Part shown: piece after piece, positions 1 to 8,344 of the stretch
Numbering within the stretch: the stretch's first letter is position 1
Layout of the letters: every line of letters starts with the position of its first letter
Assembly: GCA_016744805.1 (NCBI GenBank)
Contig: JADGDQ010000016.1
Span: forward strand, 1 to 39,551
Origin: Sulfurovaceae bacterium
Lineage (GTDB): Bacteria > Campylobacterota > Campylobacteria > Campylobacterales > Sulfurovaceae
Direction: 5' to 3'
Length of the DNA: 39,551 nucleotides
The notes under the pieces: generated by a model
The model's database searches: none
Seen by the model: only the letters and a program-made list of their open reading frames with translations
What the model was told of the DNA's origin: nothing
Program-made: the position numbers and the translations under genes

Positions 1-1791
1 AGATATACTATTAATAACTAGTGTATTCCCTAAAATTGATTTAATATCTCCTTGAAAAATAATAAAAATATTTTTTTTATCAAAACCAAACATAATTTTA
101 TCTAATGGACCTCGTACTCTATCCATTGTTGAAAATATAAGTGTTTCATCAACTATACCAGCACCTACCCAGTCAAAAAAATTATCTTTTTTAATATCTG
201 GAGAGATAAAAGCTGTAGGTAGTGTTAAGAATGGTACAAAATCTTCATCTTCTATAATAGGTATCAGTAATAAAGAGGGTACTGAAAGTTCTAGGAGTTT
301 ATAAATAGAAATAAGGTGATCTCTAAAAAGCTTATCAAACTCTATAGCAAAACTTGTAGTGTGTCCATCTCCATACCACCAAAACCAATCACTACATTCA
401 GCAGCAAGAAAGTGAAAATCTATCTTCTCTTTTGTTTGTAAGTTTACGGAGTCTTGAACTTGAATATACGCTCTTTTAGTATCAAATATTAGTTCCCATG
501 CTCTGTTTTTTTCTGGATGTCCTGACCAAGTTGTAAAGTCTCCATATATCCAACTCCCAGAGGCCAAAGTATCTAATGGAGTAATATTATCTCTTACCGC
601 AATACTATCCATAGTTAAGCTTTGGCACCACGAAGAGTTATCGAGTGCTTGATAAAGCTCCATAAAAAATGTATATGCATTTCTATGATAATACTCCCAA
701 GCATTCTCACCATCAAGTATAATAAACAGAGAATTTCTTTTTTTCTTTTTTATTGATGCAATCTCTTTAATAGAACCCATAAAATGCTGTATTGCTAACT
801 TAGGTTCTTTAAAGCGATAATCAAAACCAAAAAGATCACTCAATCCATGGTCTCTAAAGTAAATTTTAAGCCCATCTATCTCATAAGGTTGATAAAGGTC
901 AGAATGGTCAAGACTCTTAATAGAATTAAAGAGAATCGCTTCATCCGTAGCTATCCATTTGATACCAAAGTGTTTATATATTGCTACACTAGCTTCATCT
1001 ACTGCACCCTCAGCAGGCCAAAATCCTACAGGATCTCTACCAAAAGTTTCTTGGTACAGTACAACAGCTCTACGAACTTGCTCTCGTGCATCATCATAAA
1101 GAGATATAGCATCTTGAGGTTTTGCACTTTGAGGGTTTGCTTTGCTTACATTATCCATATCTATCAATAATGGGAGAATAGGGTGGTTATATGGAGTAGT
1201 CGAAATAGCAATCTGATCGCTATCTAGTAATGATTTGTAAAAAGGTAGTATTGTAGCTACAAATTCTATAGTTACATAAAAAAGTCTTTTTTTGTCTTTG
1301 CTAGTATATGAGTGTTTTTTGTTAATTAAAAATTTTACAAGAGAATTATTAAGACGCAAGTACTCACCACACCATGCCAAAATAAATAATACTTCAATAT
1401 CAATTAGCTCAGCATCTGTGAGTTCTTCTTTATGATATAACTTATGATAGTAGCTATTGGGTTTTACCATCATTTCATAATTAGCAGATTTACAAGTCTT
1501 GATAAGCCATGTTCTGTCAGTATATTCTAACTCTTTAGGGTGCATATACCATAGTTTCAAAAAATAATCATTTTGTAATGGATCTTTATAAAGATTTAAC
1601 TGCTCTATAAGAGGAGGAGTAAGATTAAAACTAGCCTTAAGTGATGGAAACTGCGAAAGCATCCAAGGCATATCATAGTAGTCTTTAATAGCATGTAAAA
1701 AAACCCAAGGCATACGCATTACCCCTTCTTTATCACGATAATCAGGTTGGTGCATGTGCCACAAAAATCCAAGTTCTAAGTTTAAATCCAA
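1..1791 (-). CDS. Glycoside hydrolase family 57 protein (C-terminus outside window)
   Basis: The 3' end lies left of the window; about 597 residues are visible and the frame is open throughout. The protein begins with a strand leading into HMHQP (residues 12-16), the first conserved region of GH57. Further on are GFWPAEGAV (putative nucleophile Glu261), FRDHGLSDLFGF and ILDGENAWEYY, matching later GH57 regions. GH57 enzymes are retaining alpha-glucan hydrolases or transferases (amylase, amylopullulanase, branching enzyme). No signal peptide is seen, so action on intracellular glycogen or maltodextrin is inferred. I chose a TTG start at 1791 because AAAAGGA lies six bases upstream and homology begins at once; an in-frame ATG at 1884 would add 31 unconvincing residues and lies in a repeated motif. 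The exact specificity cannot be told. Confidence 0.88.
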   Translation of the reverse strand, partial: MDLNLELGFLWHMHQPDYRDKEGVMRMPWVFLHAIKDYYDMPWMLSQFPSLKASFNLTPPLIEQLNLYKDPLQNDYFLKLWYMHPKELEYTDRTWLIKTCKSANYEMMVKPNSYYHKLYHKEELTDAELIDIEVLFILAWCGEYLRLNNSLVKFLINKKHSYTSKDKKRLFYVTIEFVATILPFYKSLLDSDQIAISTTPYNHPILPLLIDMDNVSKANPQSAKPQDAISLYDDAREQVRRAVVLYQETFGRDPVGFWPAEGAVDEASVAIYKHFGIKWIATDEAILFNSIKSLDHSDLYQPYEIDGLKIYFRDHGLSDLFGFDYRFKEPKLAIQHFMGSIKEIASIKKKKRNSLFIILDGENAWEYYHRNAYTFFMELYQALDNSSWCQSLTMDSIAVRDNITPLDTLASGSWIYGDFTTWSGHPEKNRAWELIFDTKRAYIQVQDSVNLQTKEKIDFHFLAAECSDWFWWYGDGHTTSFAIEFDKLFRDHLISIYKLLELSVPSLLLIPIIEDEDFVPFLTLPTAFISPDIKKDNFFDWVGAGIVDETLIFSTMDRVRGPLDKIMFGFDKKNIFIIFQGDIKSILGNTLVINSIS

Positions 1792-1877
1792 TATGTATCC
1801 TTTTAAAATGATGCAAAAAGCAATCATATCACTACTAAGCTGTATGAGTAATGAAATATTAAACTTCTTATGGTAAT

Positions 1878-1898
1878 TATTCATCACCTGACCCTAAT
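1878..1898 (-). repeat. 21-bp repeat, left copy (TTAGGGTCAGGTGATGAA core)
   Basis: On the minus strand this stretch contains TTAGGGTCAGGTGATGAA and is identical over 21 bases to 25804-25824, which lies on the plus strand. It sits about 87 bases upstream of the GH57 start. The GGGTCAGGT core resembles, from memory, sequences seen near REP-associated Y1 transposase elements. It could instead be a shared regulatory site, because both copies precede carbohydrate genes. Confidence 0.75.
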
Positions 1899-1991
1899 TA
1901 AGCAAAAAATAATACTGTAAAAAACTTATCAAAAATAAAAAATTCTTTCTGCTCATACTTTCAAAATTAATTCTGAATTTATACTTTTTTG

Positions 1992-2009
1992 TTAGTATCT
2001 TTATACTAA
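1992..2009 (+). promoter_or_regulatory. Small inverted repeat at the ribosome site of the response regulator
   Basis: TTAGTAT and ATACTAA form seven-base arms around a CTTT loop. The right arm runs into the AAAGGA ribosome site of the gene starting at 2018. It could be an autoregulatory operator or a weak translational hairpin. The rest of 1792-2017 is AT-rich with no gene and no convincing promoter of known type. Confidence 0.3.
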
Positions 2010-2017
2010 AGGATAAA

Positions 2018-2686
2018 ATGATGCAACGAAAAATACTCTTACTAGAAGATAATTTACAATTAAGTGACACTATCAAACAATTTTTAGAGCATCATCAATA
2101 TGAAGTTATTGTAGCCTATGATGGCTATAGTGCCAAAAATTTAATCTACGAAAAACATATTGATCTGATGCTATTAGATATTAATGTACCCTACCAAAAT
2201 GGCTTTGATCTTTTGGAGGATATACGCAAAAGTGGCGATGTAACCCCTGCTATTTTTATTACTTCTTTACATAGTGTAGAAAATCTAACAAAAGGATTTA
2301 GTGTAGGCTGTGATGATTATATTCGTAAGCCTTTTGCACTTAGAGAACTTTTGGTACGAATCGAATCACATCTTAAAAAACAATTTGGTATTCGTGAAAA
2401 TAAAATTATACTTTGGGATGAATTAGTATACTATCCCAAAGAGTTTCAGCTTACGAAAAACAATCAAGTTATTCCTCTTAAAACTAAAGAGACAAAATTA
2501 CTAAATTTATTTCTTGAAAACCCCAATCAACTCTTAGATTATCAAAAGATATTTGATGTTTTATGGGATTATGGAGAAGAGCCTAGTAGTGGCTCTTTGC
2601 GTACTTATATTAAAACTATTCGTAATATTATAGGAAAAGAGTATATTCAAACAGTCAAAAATATAGGATATAGATTTGTATCCTAG
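2018..2686 (+). CDS. OmpR-family response regulator
   Basis: A two-domain DNA-binding response regulator of 222 residues, normal length for the family. The receiver domain (about 4-118) has the acidic pair E10/D11, phospho-acceptor D54 in LLLDINVP, T82, and K104 in RKPF. The C-terminal half (about 125-222) is a winged-helix Trans_reg_C domain ending in IQTVKNIGYRF. It starts ATG-ATG behind AAAGGA; the second ATG at 2021 is equally possible. Its stop overlaps the kinase start, so the two form a coupled pair. Regulatory targets are unknown; the cytochrome gene in the same operon suggests a redox or respiratory theme, which is inference. Confidence 0.93.
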   Translation: MMQRKILLLEDNLQLSDTIKQFLEHHQYEVIVAYDGYSAKNLIYEKHIDLMLLDINVPYQNGFDLLEDIRKSGDVTPAIFITSLHSVENLTKGFSVGCDDYIRKPFALRELLVRIESHLKKQFGIRENKIILWDELVYYPKEFQLTKNNQVIPLKTKETKLLNLFLENPNQLLDYQKIFDVLWDYGEEPSSGSLRTYIKTIRNIIGKEYIQTVKNIGYRFVS

Positions 2687-3833
2687 TGAGAAGCGAAGTT
2701 TATATCGTTTTTTAATTATGTATTTATTTTCTACCTTTGTATTATTTTCATTGGGTTCTTATATATTTTATACTTATGGAAAAAATCATATTATTGATCA
2801 ACAAAAACAGCTACTTAATAGCCAAGCTCTTAAATTAAGACACCAGCTTATGGTTTTACACAAAGAATTAGATACAAAACTCCCTTTTGTTATTAACAAG
2901 CCATACCAAAGTGTACTGTTTAATATAGATAAAAAAGTTATATTTGCTACCTATAATGAGATACAAGAACCAAATATTACAAAACAATACTATATTCAAG
3001 ATGGTTATTTAATACATATAGCAGTAATGGATCCTTATTATTTGGGTGTAGTATATTTGCTAGTACGAACACCTATAAATCAAGAAAAGATAAATGAGAT
3101 TAGTTTAATAATACTACTTTTTATGTTTATCGCTGGTTGGTTTTTTCTTGTTGTTGGATATTTTTTGGGTAAAATTTTTATCTCTCCTATGAGAGAATCT
3201 ATAGAAATGATGAATCATTTTATTCAGGATACTACACATGAACTAAATACACCTATTAGTACAATTTTAACAAACTTAGAACTTATCGAAACTTTGCATA
3301 ACTGTACTGGAAAAGAAGAGATGAAACGAATAGAAATAGCATCTAAAACATTAAGTGGTATTTATGACGACTTAACTTATCTTAGTCTAAATCATGACTA
3401 TAATAAAGATATAAAATCTTTAGATATATCATTGATAACTCAAGAGAGATTATTATATTTTTCTGCTTCTATTGAATCCAAAGGTATAAAACTCAACAAA
3501 ACAATAGAGCAGGGGGTTTGTGTGGATATAGATAAAGATGATGCGATTAGGCTTATAGATAACCTATTATCTAATGCAATTAAATACAATCAAATAGGTG
3601 GCTATTTAGCTGTACAGGTTTGGCATAATGGACTAAGTATTCAAGATAGTGGTGTTGGAATAGATCCAAAAAGATTAGAATATATTTTTGAACGCTTTCA
3701 ACGAGCTAACAATAGTGAAGGGGGGTTTGGGATAGGGTTGCATATTGTTGATCAAATCATACAAAACTATAATTTTATACTTGATATTACATCAAAACCA
3801 CAAGAGGGTACAACGGTGACTATCAAATGGTAA
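2676..3833 (+). CDS. Sensor histidine kinase
   Basis: Membrane histidine kinase of 385 residues. One TM helix lies at about 11-33 and a second at about 142-164, bounding a periplasmic sensor loop of about 105 residues with no domain I recognise. The dimerisation and phosphotransfer helix carries THELNTP with H188. The ATPase domain has the N box DNLLSNAIKYN (295-305), DSGVG (324-328) and GGFGIGL (349-355). No HAMP domain is obvious. The start is TTG at 2676, overlapping the regulator by 11 bases, with AGGA seven bases upstream; the first in-frame ATG at 2718 would cut into the first TM segment. It is the likely partner of the upstream regulator. Confidence 0.92.
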   Translation: MYPSEKRSLYRFLIMYLFSTFVLFSLGSYIFYTYGKNHIIDQQKQLLNSQALKLRHQLMVLHKELDTKLPFVINKPYQSVLFNIDKKVIFATYNEIQEPNITKQYYIQDGYLIHIAVMDPYYLGVVYLLVRTPINQEKINEISLIILLFMFIAGWFFLVVGYFLGKIFISPMRESIEMMNHFIQDTTHELNTPISTILTNLELIETLHNCTGKEEMKRIEIASKTLSGIYDDLTYLSLNHDYNKDIKSLDISLITQERLLYFSASIESKGIKLNKTIEQGVCVDIDKDDAIRLIDNLLSNAIKYNQIGGYLAVQVWHNGLSIQDSGVGIDPKRLEYIFERFQRANNSEGGFGIGLHIVDQIIQNYNFILDITSKPQEGTTVTIKW

Positions 3834-4195
3834 AATATATAATAGCACTGACTCTCCTTAGCACTCTACTAGTATCAAAACAACCTATTAATCCACTTTT
3901 ACAAAAAGATTGTTTAGATTGTCATGCTCTTCACTCTATTCCCTCAGAGATGATTTATCGACGCTACTTAATGAAGTATTCATCCAAAGATATTATTAAA
4001 CAAAAAATATTTGACTATATTAAAAAACCTAATCAAAAAGATTCAATCATGCCACAGCAGTTTTTTTTAAAATTTAAGATGAAAGAGTATTCTCTATTAA
4101 GTGATAAAATAATAAAAGAGAGAATTGACTCTTTTATTATTTATTATGATGTCAACGAGAGATTTTTTATACCTACCTCATCACTCGCTCAATAG
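3827..4195 (+). CDS. Small periplasmic c-type cytochrome
   Basis: A 122-residue protein with a hydrophobic signal-like N-terminus (about 4-17) and one haem-binding motif, CLDCH, at residues 29-33. A downstream Met in SIMPQQFF is a candidate sixth ligand. It is small for a cytochrome c, with little sequence between the signal and the haem motif. It overlaps the kinase by seven bases, so it is translated from the same message. Such a gene in a two-component operon suggests either a regulated electron carrier or a haem-based accessory to the sensor; the sequence does not decide. It ends three bases from the oppositely directed pgi. Confidence 0.8.
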   Translation: MVKYIIALTLLSTLLVSKQPINPLLQKDCLDCHALHSIPSEMIYRRYLMKYSSKDIIKQKIFDYIKKPNQKDSIMPQQFFLKFKMKEYSLLSDKIIKERIDSFIIYYDVNERFFIPTSSLAQ

Positions 4196-4198
4196 TTT

Positions 4199-5434
4199 TT
4201 AGTTTTCTAAATTTTTATATAATATAACTTTACCCAATTCAACTCCTGGTTGATTATAAGTATTTACTTCAAATAATGCTCCCACTAAAGAGGTAAGAAG
4301 TTCATAATAGACAATTAATGCACCTATATTTTCTGCTGTAACGCTATCTAGGCTAATAGCATCTGCATCAATATCTGACTCTACAACACTTTGCAAAGTT
4401 GCCTCGGCTTGTGCATTAATAAGGGTATTAAAGCTTTTGTTATTAATAAAGTTTGTTTTTTCTATTCCTTTGAGTGTTATATCAGGAATAACTAACTCTT
4501 TTTGAAAATCTTCTATAGTAATAAATGTAACATTTTTATCTTTAGGACCCTCTATTATAAGTTGTAAAAATGAGTGTTGGTCAACAGCACCTATAAGTCC
4601 AATAGGAGTAAGACCTACATTTTTTTGATGTGTGTCTATTTTTCCTAATGATTCACCCCATAACTGAACATACCATTTGGTTAAATCTTCTAATCTATCT
4701 GCATAAGAGAACAAGACATTGATACTCTGTATAGATGACTGCTCATAGAGATAGACAGCCTTTTCCAAAAGATGATTCTCTTTTCCATCAAAAAAGCTCT
4801 CCACAAACTCTCCTGCACCCAAAAGGAGTTTTTTCATATCATATCCAGCAATAGCTAATGGCACAACTCCAACAGCAGAGAGAACAGAAAATCTTCCACC
4901 TACATTATCAGGGATTGTAAACTCTTCTAACTTATGGTGCTGTGCAAAGTCAGAGAGTACTGAGCCTTTGTCTGTAATAGCAAAAACTCTTTTATTATCA
5001 GCTCCATCCAAATCAAGATCAAGGTGTGCTATTAGTGTTTTAAAGATAGAAGTAGCTTCAATAGTAGAACCTGATTTAGAAATCATAAAAAAACATGCTT
5101 CCTCTTTTTTGATTTTACTAAGTGTATCTAGGATTGTGATAGGGTCAGAGTTTTCCAAAAAAAGCATCTCTTTGGCATTGGGTGTATAGGGATTGAGAAT
5201 TGACTCAATAGCTTTAATCCCCAAAGAAGAGCCACCAATACCAATAACGACTACTTGTGAAATATCTCCTAGTTCTAACGCTTCAACTCTCTCCAAATTA
5301 ACTAATGAGTCCTGAGGAAGATTATAATATCCTACCTTTTTACTATCTCTCTCTTCTTTGATTGTTGCCAAGGCACTATCCATTATTGCTTGTGAATTTT
5401 GTGTAGATTTATAGTGTGAGGTAAACTTTAACAT
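4199..5434 (-). CDS. pgi: Glucose-6-phosphate isomerase
   Basis: Interconverts glucose-6-phosphate and fructose-6-phosphate in the cytoplasm. At 411 residues it is the short bacterial form, not the 550-residue E. coli type. Family motifs are clear: VIGIGGSSLG for phosphate binding, SKSGSTIEATS, the GGRFSVLSAVG signature, and DQHSFLQLIIEGP towards the C-terminus. The ATG follows AAAGGA at good spacing. It diverges from the cellulase gene and links glycogen, galactose and glucose metabolism encoded elsewhere in the window to central metabolism. Confidence 0.95.
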   Translation of the reverse strand: MLKFTSHYKSTQNSQAIMDSALATIKEERDSKKVGYYNLPQDSLVNLERVEALELGDISQVVVIGIGGSSLGIKAIESILNPYTPNAKEMLFLENSDPITILDTLSKIKKEEACFFMISKSGSTIEATSIFKTLIAHLDLDLDGADNKRVFAITDKGSVLSDFAQHHKLEEFTIPDNVGGRFSVLSAVGVVPLAIAGYDMKKLLLGAGEFVESFFDGKENHLLEKAVYLYEQSSIQSINVLFSYADRLEDLTKWYVQLWGESLGKIDTHQKNVGLTPIGLIGAVDQHSFLQLIIEGPKDKNVTFITIEDFQKELVIPDITLKGIEKTNFINNKSFNTLINAQAEATLQSVVESDIDADAISLDSVTAENIGALIVYYELLTSLVGALFEVNTYNQPGVELGKVILYKNLEN

Positions 5435-5483
5435 GTTATTTTCCTTTTATTATTAGGGGTATATTTTATACTAAAAGAACTTA

Positions 5484-5520
5484 CTTTCTGCTATGATAAT
5501 ATACTTATATTCAAAGGAGA
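5484..5520 (+). promoter_or_regulatory. Probable promoter and ribosome site of the GH9 gene
   Basis: Between the divergent pgi and GH9 genes, TATGATAATATAC offers a -10-like GATAAT at 5495-5500. The ribosome site AAAGGAGA follows at 5513-5520, five bases before the ATG. No clear -35 is seen, which is common in this group. Confidence 0.45.
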
Positions 5521-5524
5521 CAGC

Positions 5525-7732
5525 ATGAAAAAAATAATCTTGATACTAATGTTTTTGACTCTAGTATTACAAGCAACCACCCCAACTACAGAAAATGTAA
5601 CAAAACTCTATATAGCCACATTTGAAAGAGCTCCTGATAGTGCAGGGCTTAGCTATTGGGTTAATGATTCTGGATTATCACTTGAAGGAATTGCCCAAAG
5701 CTTTTTTGACCAAGATGAGACAAAAGCAACTTATCCAGAGAGTGCAACAGATGGGGATTTTATTAATGCTATCTATGATAATCTTTTTAATCGCTCAGCA
5801 GATAGTGATGGTTTTAACTACTGGTTAGAGGAGATAACTCAAGGAAAGATAGAAAAGTCTGTCTTTATCTTGGCAGTAGTCACAGGAGCATTAGGGGATG
5901 ATGAGAGTATACTCAAAAACAAAACAACTATAGGTTTGATTTTTGCAACTCAAGGAAACTCCAATCTTGAAGATGCCAAAAATATAATGCAAGATATTGA
6001 TGCAGATTCTTCAAGTGTAAGTACTACCTTGGAAAATTATAATCTCACAGATACATCTTCCCAAGAGACAACTATTACTACAGGAAATGCTCTTGTAGTA
6101 TCCAAAACAGTCAATGCTCAATGGGATGGAGGATTTTGTGATAATATTATTATAAGCAATCCTACAGATAGTGATATACTTTGGAATATAGAGATACCTG
6201 TAGAGGGAAATATTTATACCTTATGGAATGCAAACTATAGCTATAATAGTACAAGCAAAATACTTACCGCTAGTGGCGTAGAGTGGAATAAGATAGCAAA
6301 AGCAAATAACACATCAGAGTTTGGATACTGTGCAACCACCACAACAACAGATAATACTAATACTCAAGAAGAGCAGGGCGAAGAGGATACAACTACTCTA
6401 CCTACTATAGGGCAGAGTGATTTTACAGTAGCAGATTATACAGAGGTCTTAGGTCTCTCTTTGCAGTTTTATGAAGCACAACGCTCATCTGGTCCTTTTA
6501 CTTTAGTCTATTGGAGAGAAGCAGCAGGGTTAAGTGATGGGAGTGATGTAGGCGTAGACCTTTCGGGTGGATGGTTTGATGCAGGGGATGGAGTAAAATT
6601 TAATCTACCTATGGCATATAGTGTAACCATGCTTAATTGGAGTATCATAGCCTTTGGGGATGCTTATTTAGGGCAGGGGGGGTATGGAGAACAGCAGACA
6701 TACTATGCTTTAGATTATCTACTCAAAACCTATAATCAAGGAGCCGACCTCAGCAACCCTAGTGATGATAGTATCTATTATCAAGTAGGCAATGTTACAG
6801 CAGACCATAACTTTTGGGGACCTCCACAAGATATGACAATGGATAGACCTACTTATAGTTGTACGAGTAGTCTCAAATGTAGTGAAGTCGCAGGTGAAAT
6901 GGCTGCTGCTTTTGCCTCTGGTGCTATAGCATTAGCCTCTAATATGCACTATGCAGCTACACTTATAGAGAAAGCAAAAAAGGTTTATCTCTATGGTAAA
7001 ACATATCAAGGAAATAATGGATATACCGCCACAGAAGGAGCCTATACTTCATATAGTGGATACAATGATGAACTTGCTTGGGGAGCTGTTTGGCTCTATT
7101 TGGCAACTAATGAAGAGAGTTATCTTAATGATGCAAAAAGCTTCTTATCAAGTGCTAATGATAGTACTTATTGGGCTCATAATTGGGATAATGTAAGCAA
7201 TGGAACGCGTCTACTGCTCTACAAAATCACCAAAGAGAGTCAATACAAAAGCTCACTAGACCAACACTTTGACTACTGGATGAGTGGTATTAATTATACT
7301 TCAGGTGGTTTAGCATTTTTGAACGAATGGGGGTCACTAAGATACGCCTCTACAACAGCTTTCTTGGCATTAGTCTATGCCCAAGAGCTATCAAGTGGCT
7401 TACAGTATAGCTCTTTAGTAAATTTTGCAAGGTCTCAAATAGATTATATTCTAGGAGACAACCCACGCAATAGCTCGTATGTCATTGGATATGGTCTCAA
7501 CCCTCCTATCAATCCACACCACAGAGCCTCACATAACTCTAGCACACACAGCATAAGCTCTCCAACTAATAATGAATTTATACTCAATGGTGCATTAGTA
7601 GGCGGACCAAAGAGTGCTAATGATTTTGACTACCAAGATGATAGAACAGACTATATAGCCAACGAAGTAGCCACAGACTACAATGCAGGTTTTACAGGTG
7701 CTGTTGCAGGGCTTATCGAACTAGGGGAGTAA
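5525..7732 (+). CDS. Secreted GH9 cellulase with DUF4214 and CBM2-like domains
   Basis: A 735-residue modular exoprotein. Residues 1-17 are a Sec signal peptide. Residues about 20-165 are a DUF4214-type module with two RAPDSAGLSYW-like repeats (RSADSDGFNYW at 90-100). Residues about 188-270 look like a family 2 cellulose-binding module: conserved W200, W220, W234 and W254, and Cys205/Cys269 able to form a disulphide. A Thr/Asn/Glu-rich linker leads to a GH9 catalytic domain (about 300-735) with GGWFDAGDG (base pair D352/D355), the DYILGDNPRNSSYVIG signature and catalytic acid E714 in NEVATDYNAGF. GH9 enzymes are inverting beta-1,4-glucanases. All key residues are present, so activity is likely. 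A very similar DUF4214 N-terminus is on the protein at 24312, which suggests a shared export or surface-attachment module. Confidence 0.94.
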   Translation: MKKIILILMFLTLVLQATTPTTENVTKLYIATFERAPDSAGLSYWVNDSGLSLEGIAQSFFDQDETKATYPESATDGDFINAIYDNLFNRSADSDGFNYWLEEITQGKIEKSVFILAVVTGALGDDESILKNKTTIGLIFATQGNSNLEDAKNIMQDIDADSSSVSTTLENYNLTDTSSQETTITTGNALVVSKTVNAQWDGGFCDNIIISNPTDSDILWNIEIPVEGNIYTLWNANYSYNSTSKILTASGVEWNKIAKANNTSEFGYCATTTTTDNTNTQEEQGEEDTTTLPTIGQSDFTVADYTEVLGLSLQFYEAQRSSGPFTLVYWREAAGLSDGSDVGVDLSGGWFDAGDGVKFNLPMAYSVTMLNWSIIAFGDAYLGQGGYGEQQTYYALDYLLKTYNQGADLSNPSDDSIYYQVGNVTADHNFWGPPQDMTMDRPTYSCTSSLKCSEVAGEMAAAFASGAIALASNMHYAATLIEKAKKVYLYGKTYQGNNGYTATEGAYTSYSGYNDELAWGAVWLYLATNEESYLNDAKSFLSSANDSTYWAHNWDNVSNGTRLLLYKITKESQYKSSLDQHFDYWMSGINYTSGGLAFLNEWGSLRYASTTAFLALVYAQELSSGLQYSSLVNFARSQIDYILGDNPRNSSYVIGYGLNPPINPHHRASHNSSTHSISSPTNNEFILNGALVGGPKSANDFDYQDDRTDYIANEVATDYNAGFTGAVAGLIELGE

Positions 7733-7825
7733 TCTCCTTTTTTGATATAATTTATATTATGTTAACCAAAAGGGACAATTTTTCTATAGAATTGCCTCTT
7801 TACCACTTCCCTAGAGCTAATCTGC

Positions 7826-7831
7826 TATAAT
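7826..7831 (+). promoter_or_regulatory. TATAAT -10 hexamer six bases before an ATG
   Basis: A perfect TATAAT ends six bases before the ATG at 7838. Transcription would then begin at or next to the start codon, and no ribosome site is visible upstream. This points to a leaderless message, unless an upstream promoter is used instead. Confidence 0.45.
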
Positions 7832-7837
7832 AATAGT

Positions 7838-8344
7838 ATGATTAAAAAACAAGACTCAAAAACTATTATTGCCAAAACATTTACTGCCACTTACGACCCC
7901 TATGAAGATCGTATACGATTTGTAATCAACTACCAAAATATCTCTACACGAGTAGACTTTATGATTACTAGAAAATTCATTATAAATATTATCCCCTCTA
8001 TTGATGACTTTATAGAGAGAAACTACTCTACCCAAGAATCAACAAATAAGCAAAACCCACAAACCTCATCTACCAATCCACTCTCTCAACCTCAAATGCC
8101 ACAGCAAAATCAAAAAGCAACACCCACAGATAATACAGATATGAAGTTTCTACAAACACCCAATGAGCTGCTCTATAAGATAAATATCTCCTTTAACCCA
8201 AAAACCAAACAAAGCACCCTACTCTTCTACTCATCTAATAAACAAGTCAAAGCCACCCTAGATAGCACAACTCTTAGCCAAGTCATTACCATGATAAAAA
8301 AAGCCATCCCAAACTTTAGCTGGGGGATTTCGCCAAATTTTTAA
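7838..8344 (+). CDS. Conserved-looking protein of unknown function
   Basis: 168 residues, not recognised. It has no signal peptide or TM helix. Residues 8-60 form a predicted beta-rich unit ending in a helix (TYDPYEDRIRFVINYQ, then SIDDFIERNY). Residues 65-105 are a Gln/Asn/Pro/Ser/Thr-rich linker. Residues 108-165 look like a second, diverged copy of the first unit (INISFNPKTKQSTLLFY, then VITMIKKAIPNF), so an internal duplication is likely. No catalytic motif stands out. Its stop overlaps the stop of the recombinase gene on the other strand by three bases. No later in-frame start fits. Confidence that it is a real gene is moderate. Confidence 0.6.
   Translation: MIKKQDSKTIIAKTFTATYDPYEDRIRFVINYQNISTRVDFMITRKFIINIIPSIDDFIERNYSTQESTNKQNPQTSSTNPLSQPQMPQQNQKATPTDNTDMKFLQTPNELLYKINISFNPKTKQSTLLFYSSNKQVKATLDSTTLSQVITMIKKAIPNFSWGISPNF

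Noticed and set aside
847-1170. Rightward 107-codon frame
   Set aside because: It is antisense to the conserved catalytic region of GH57 and has no ribosome site.
5435-5524. Riboswitch in the pgi-GH9 gap
   Set aside because: Too short and without recognisable conserved stems.
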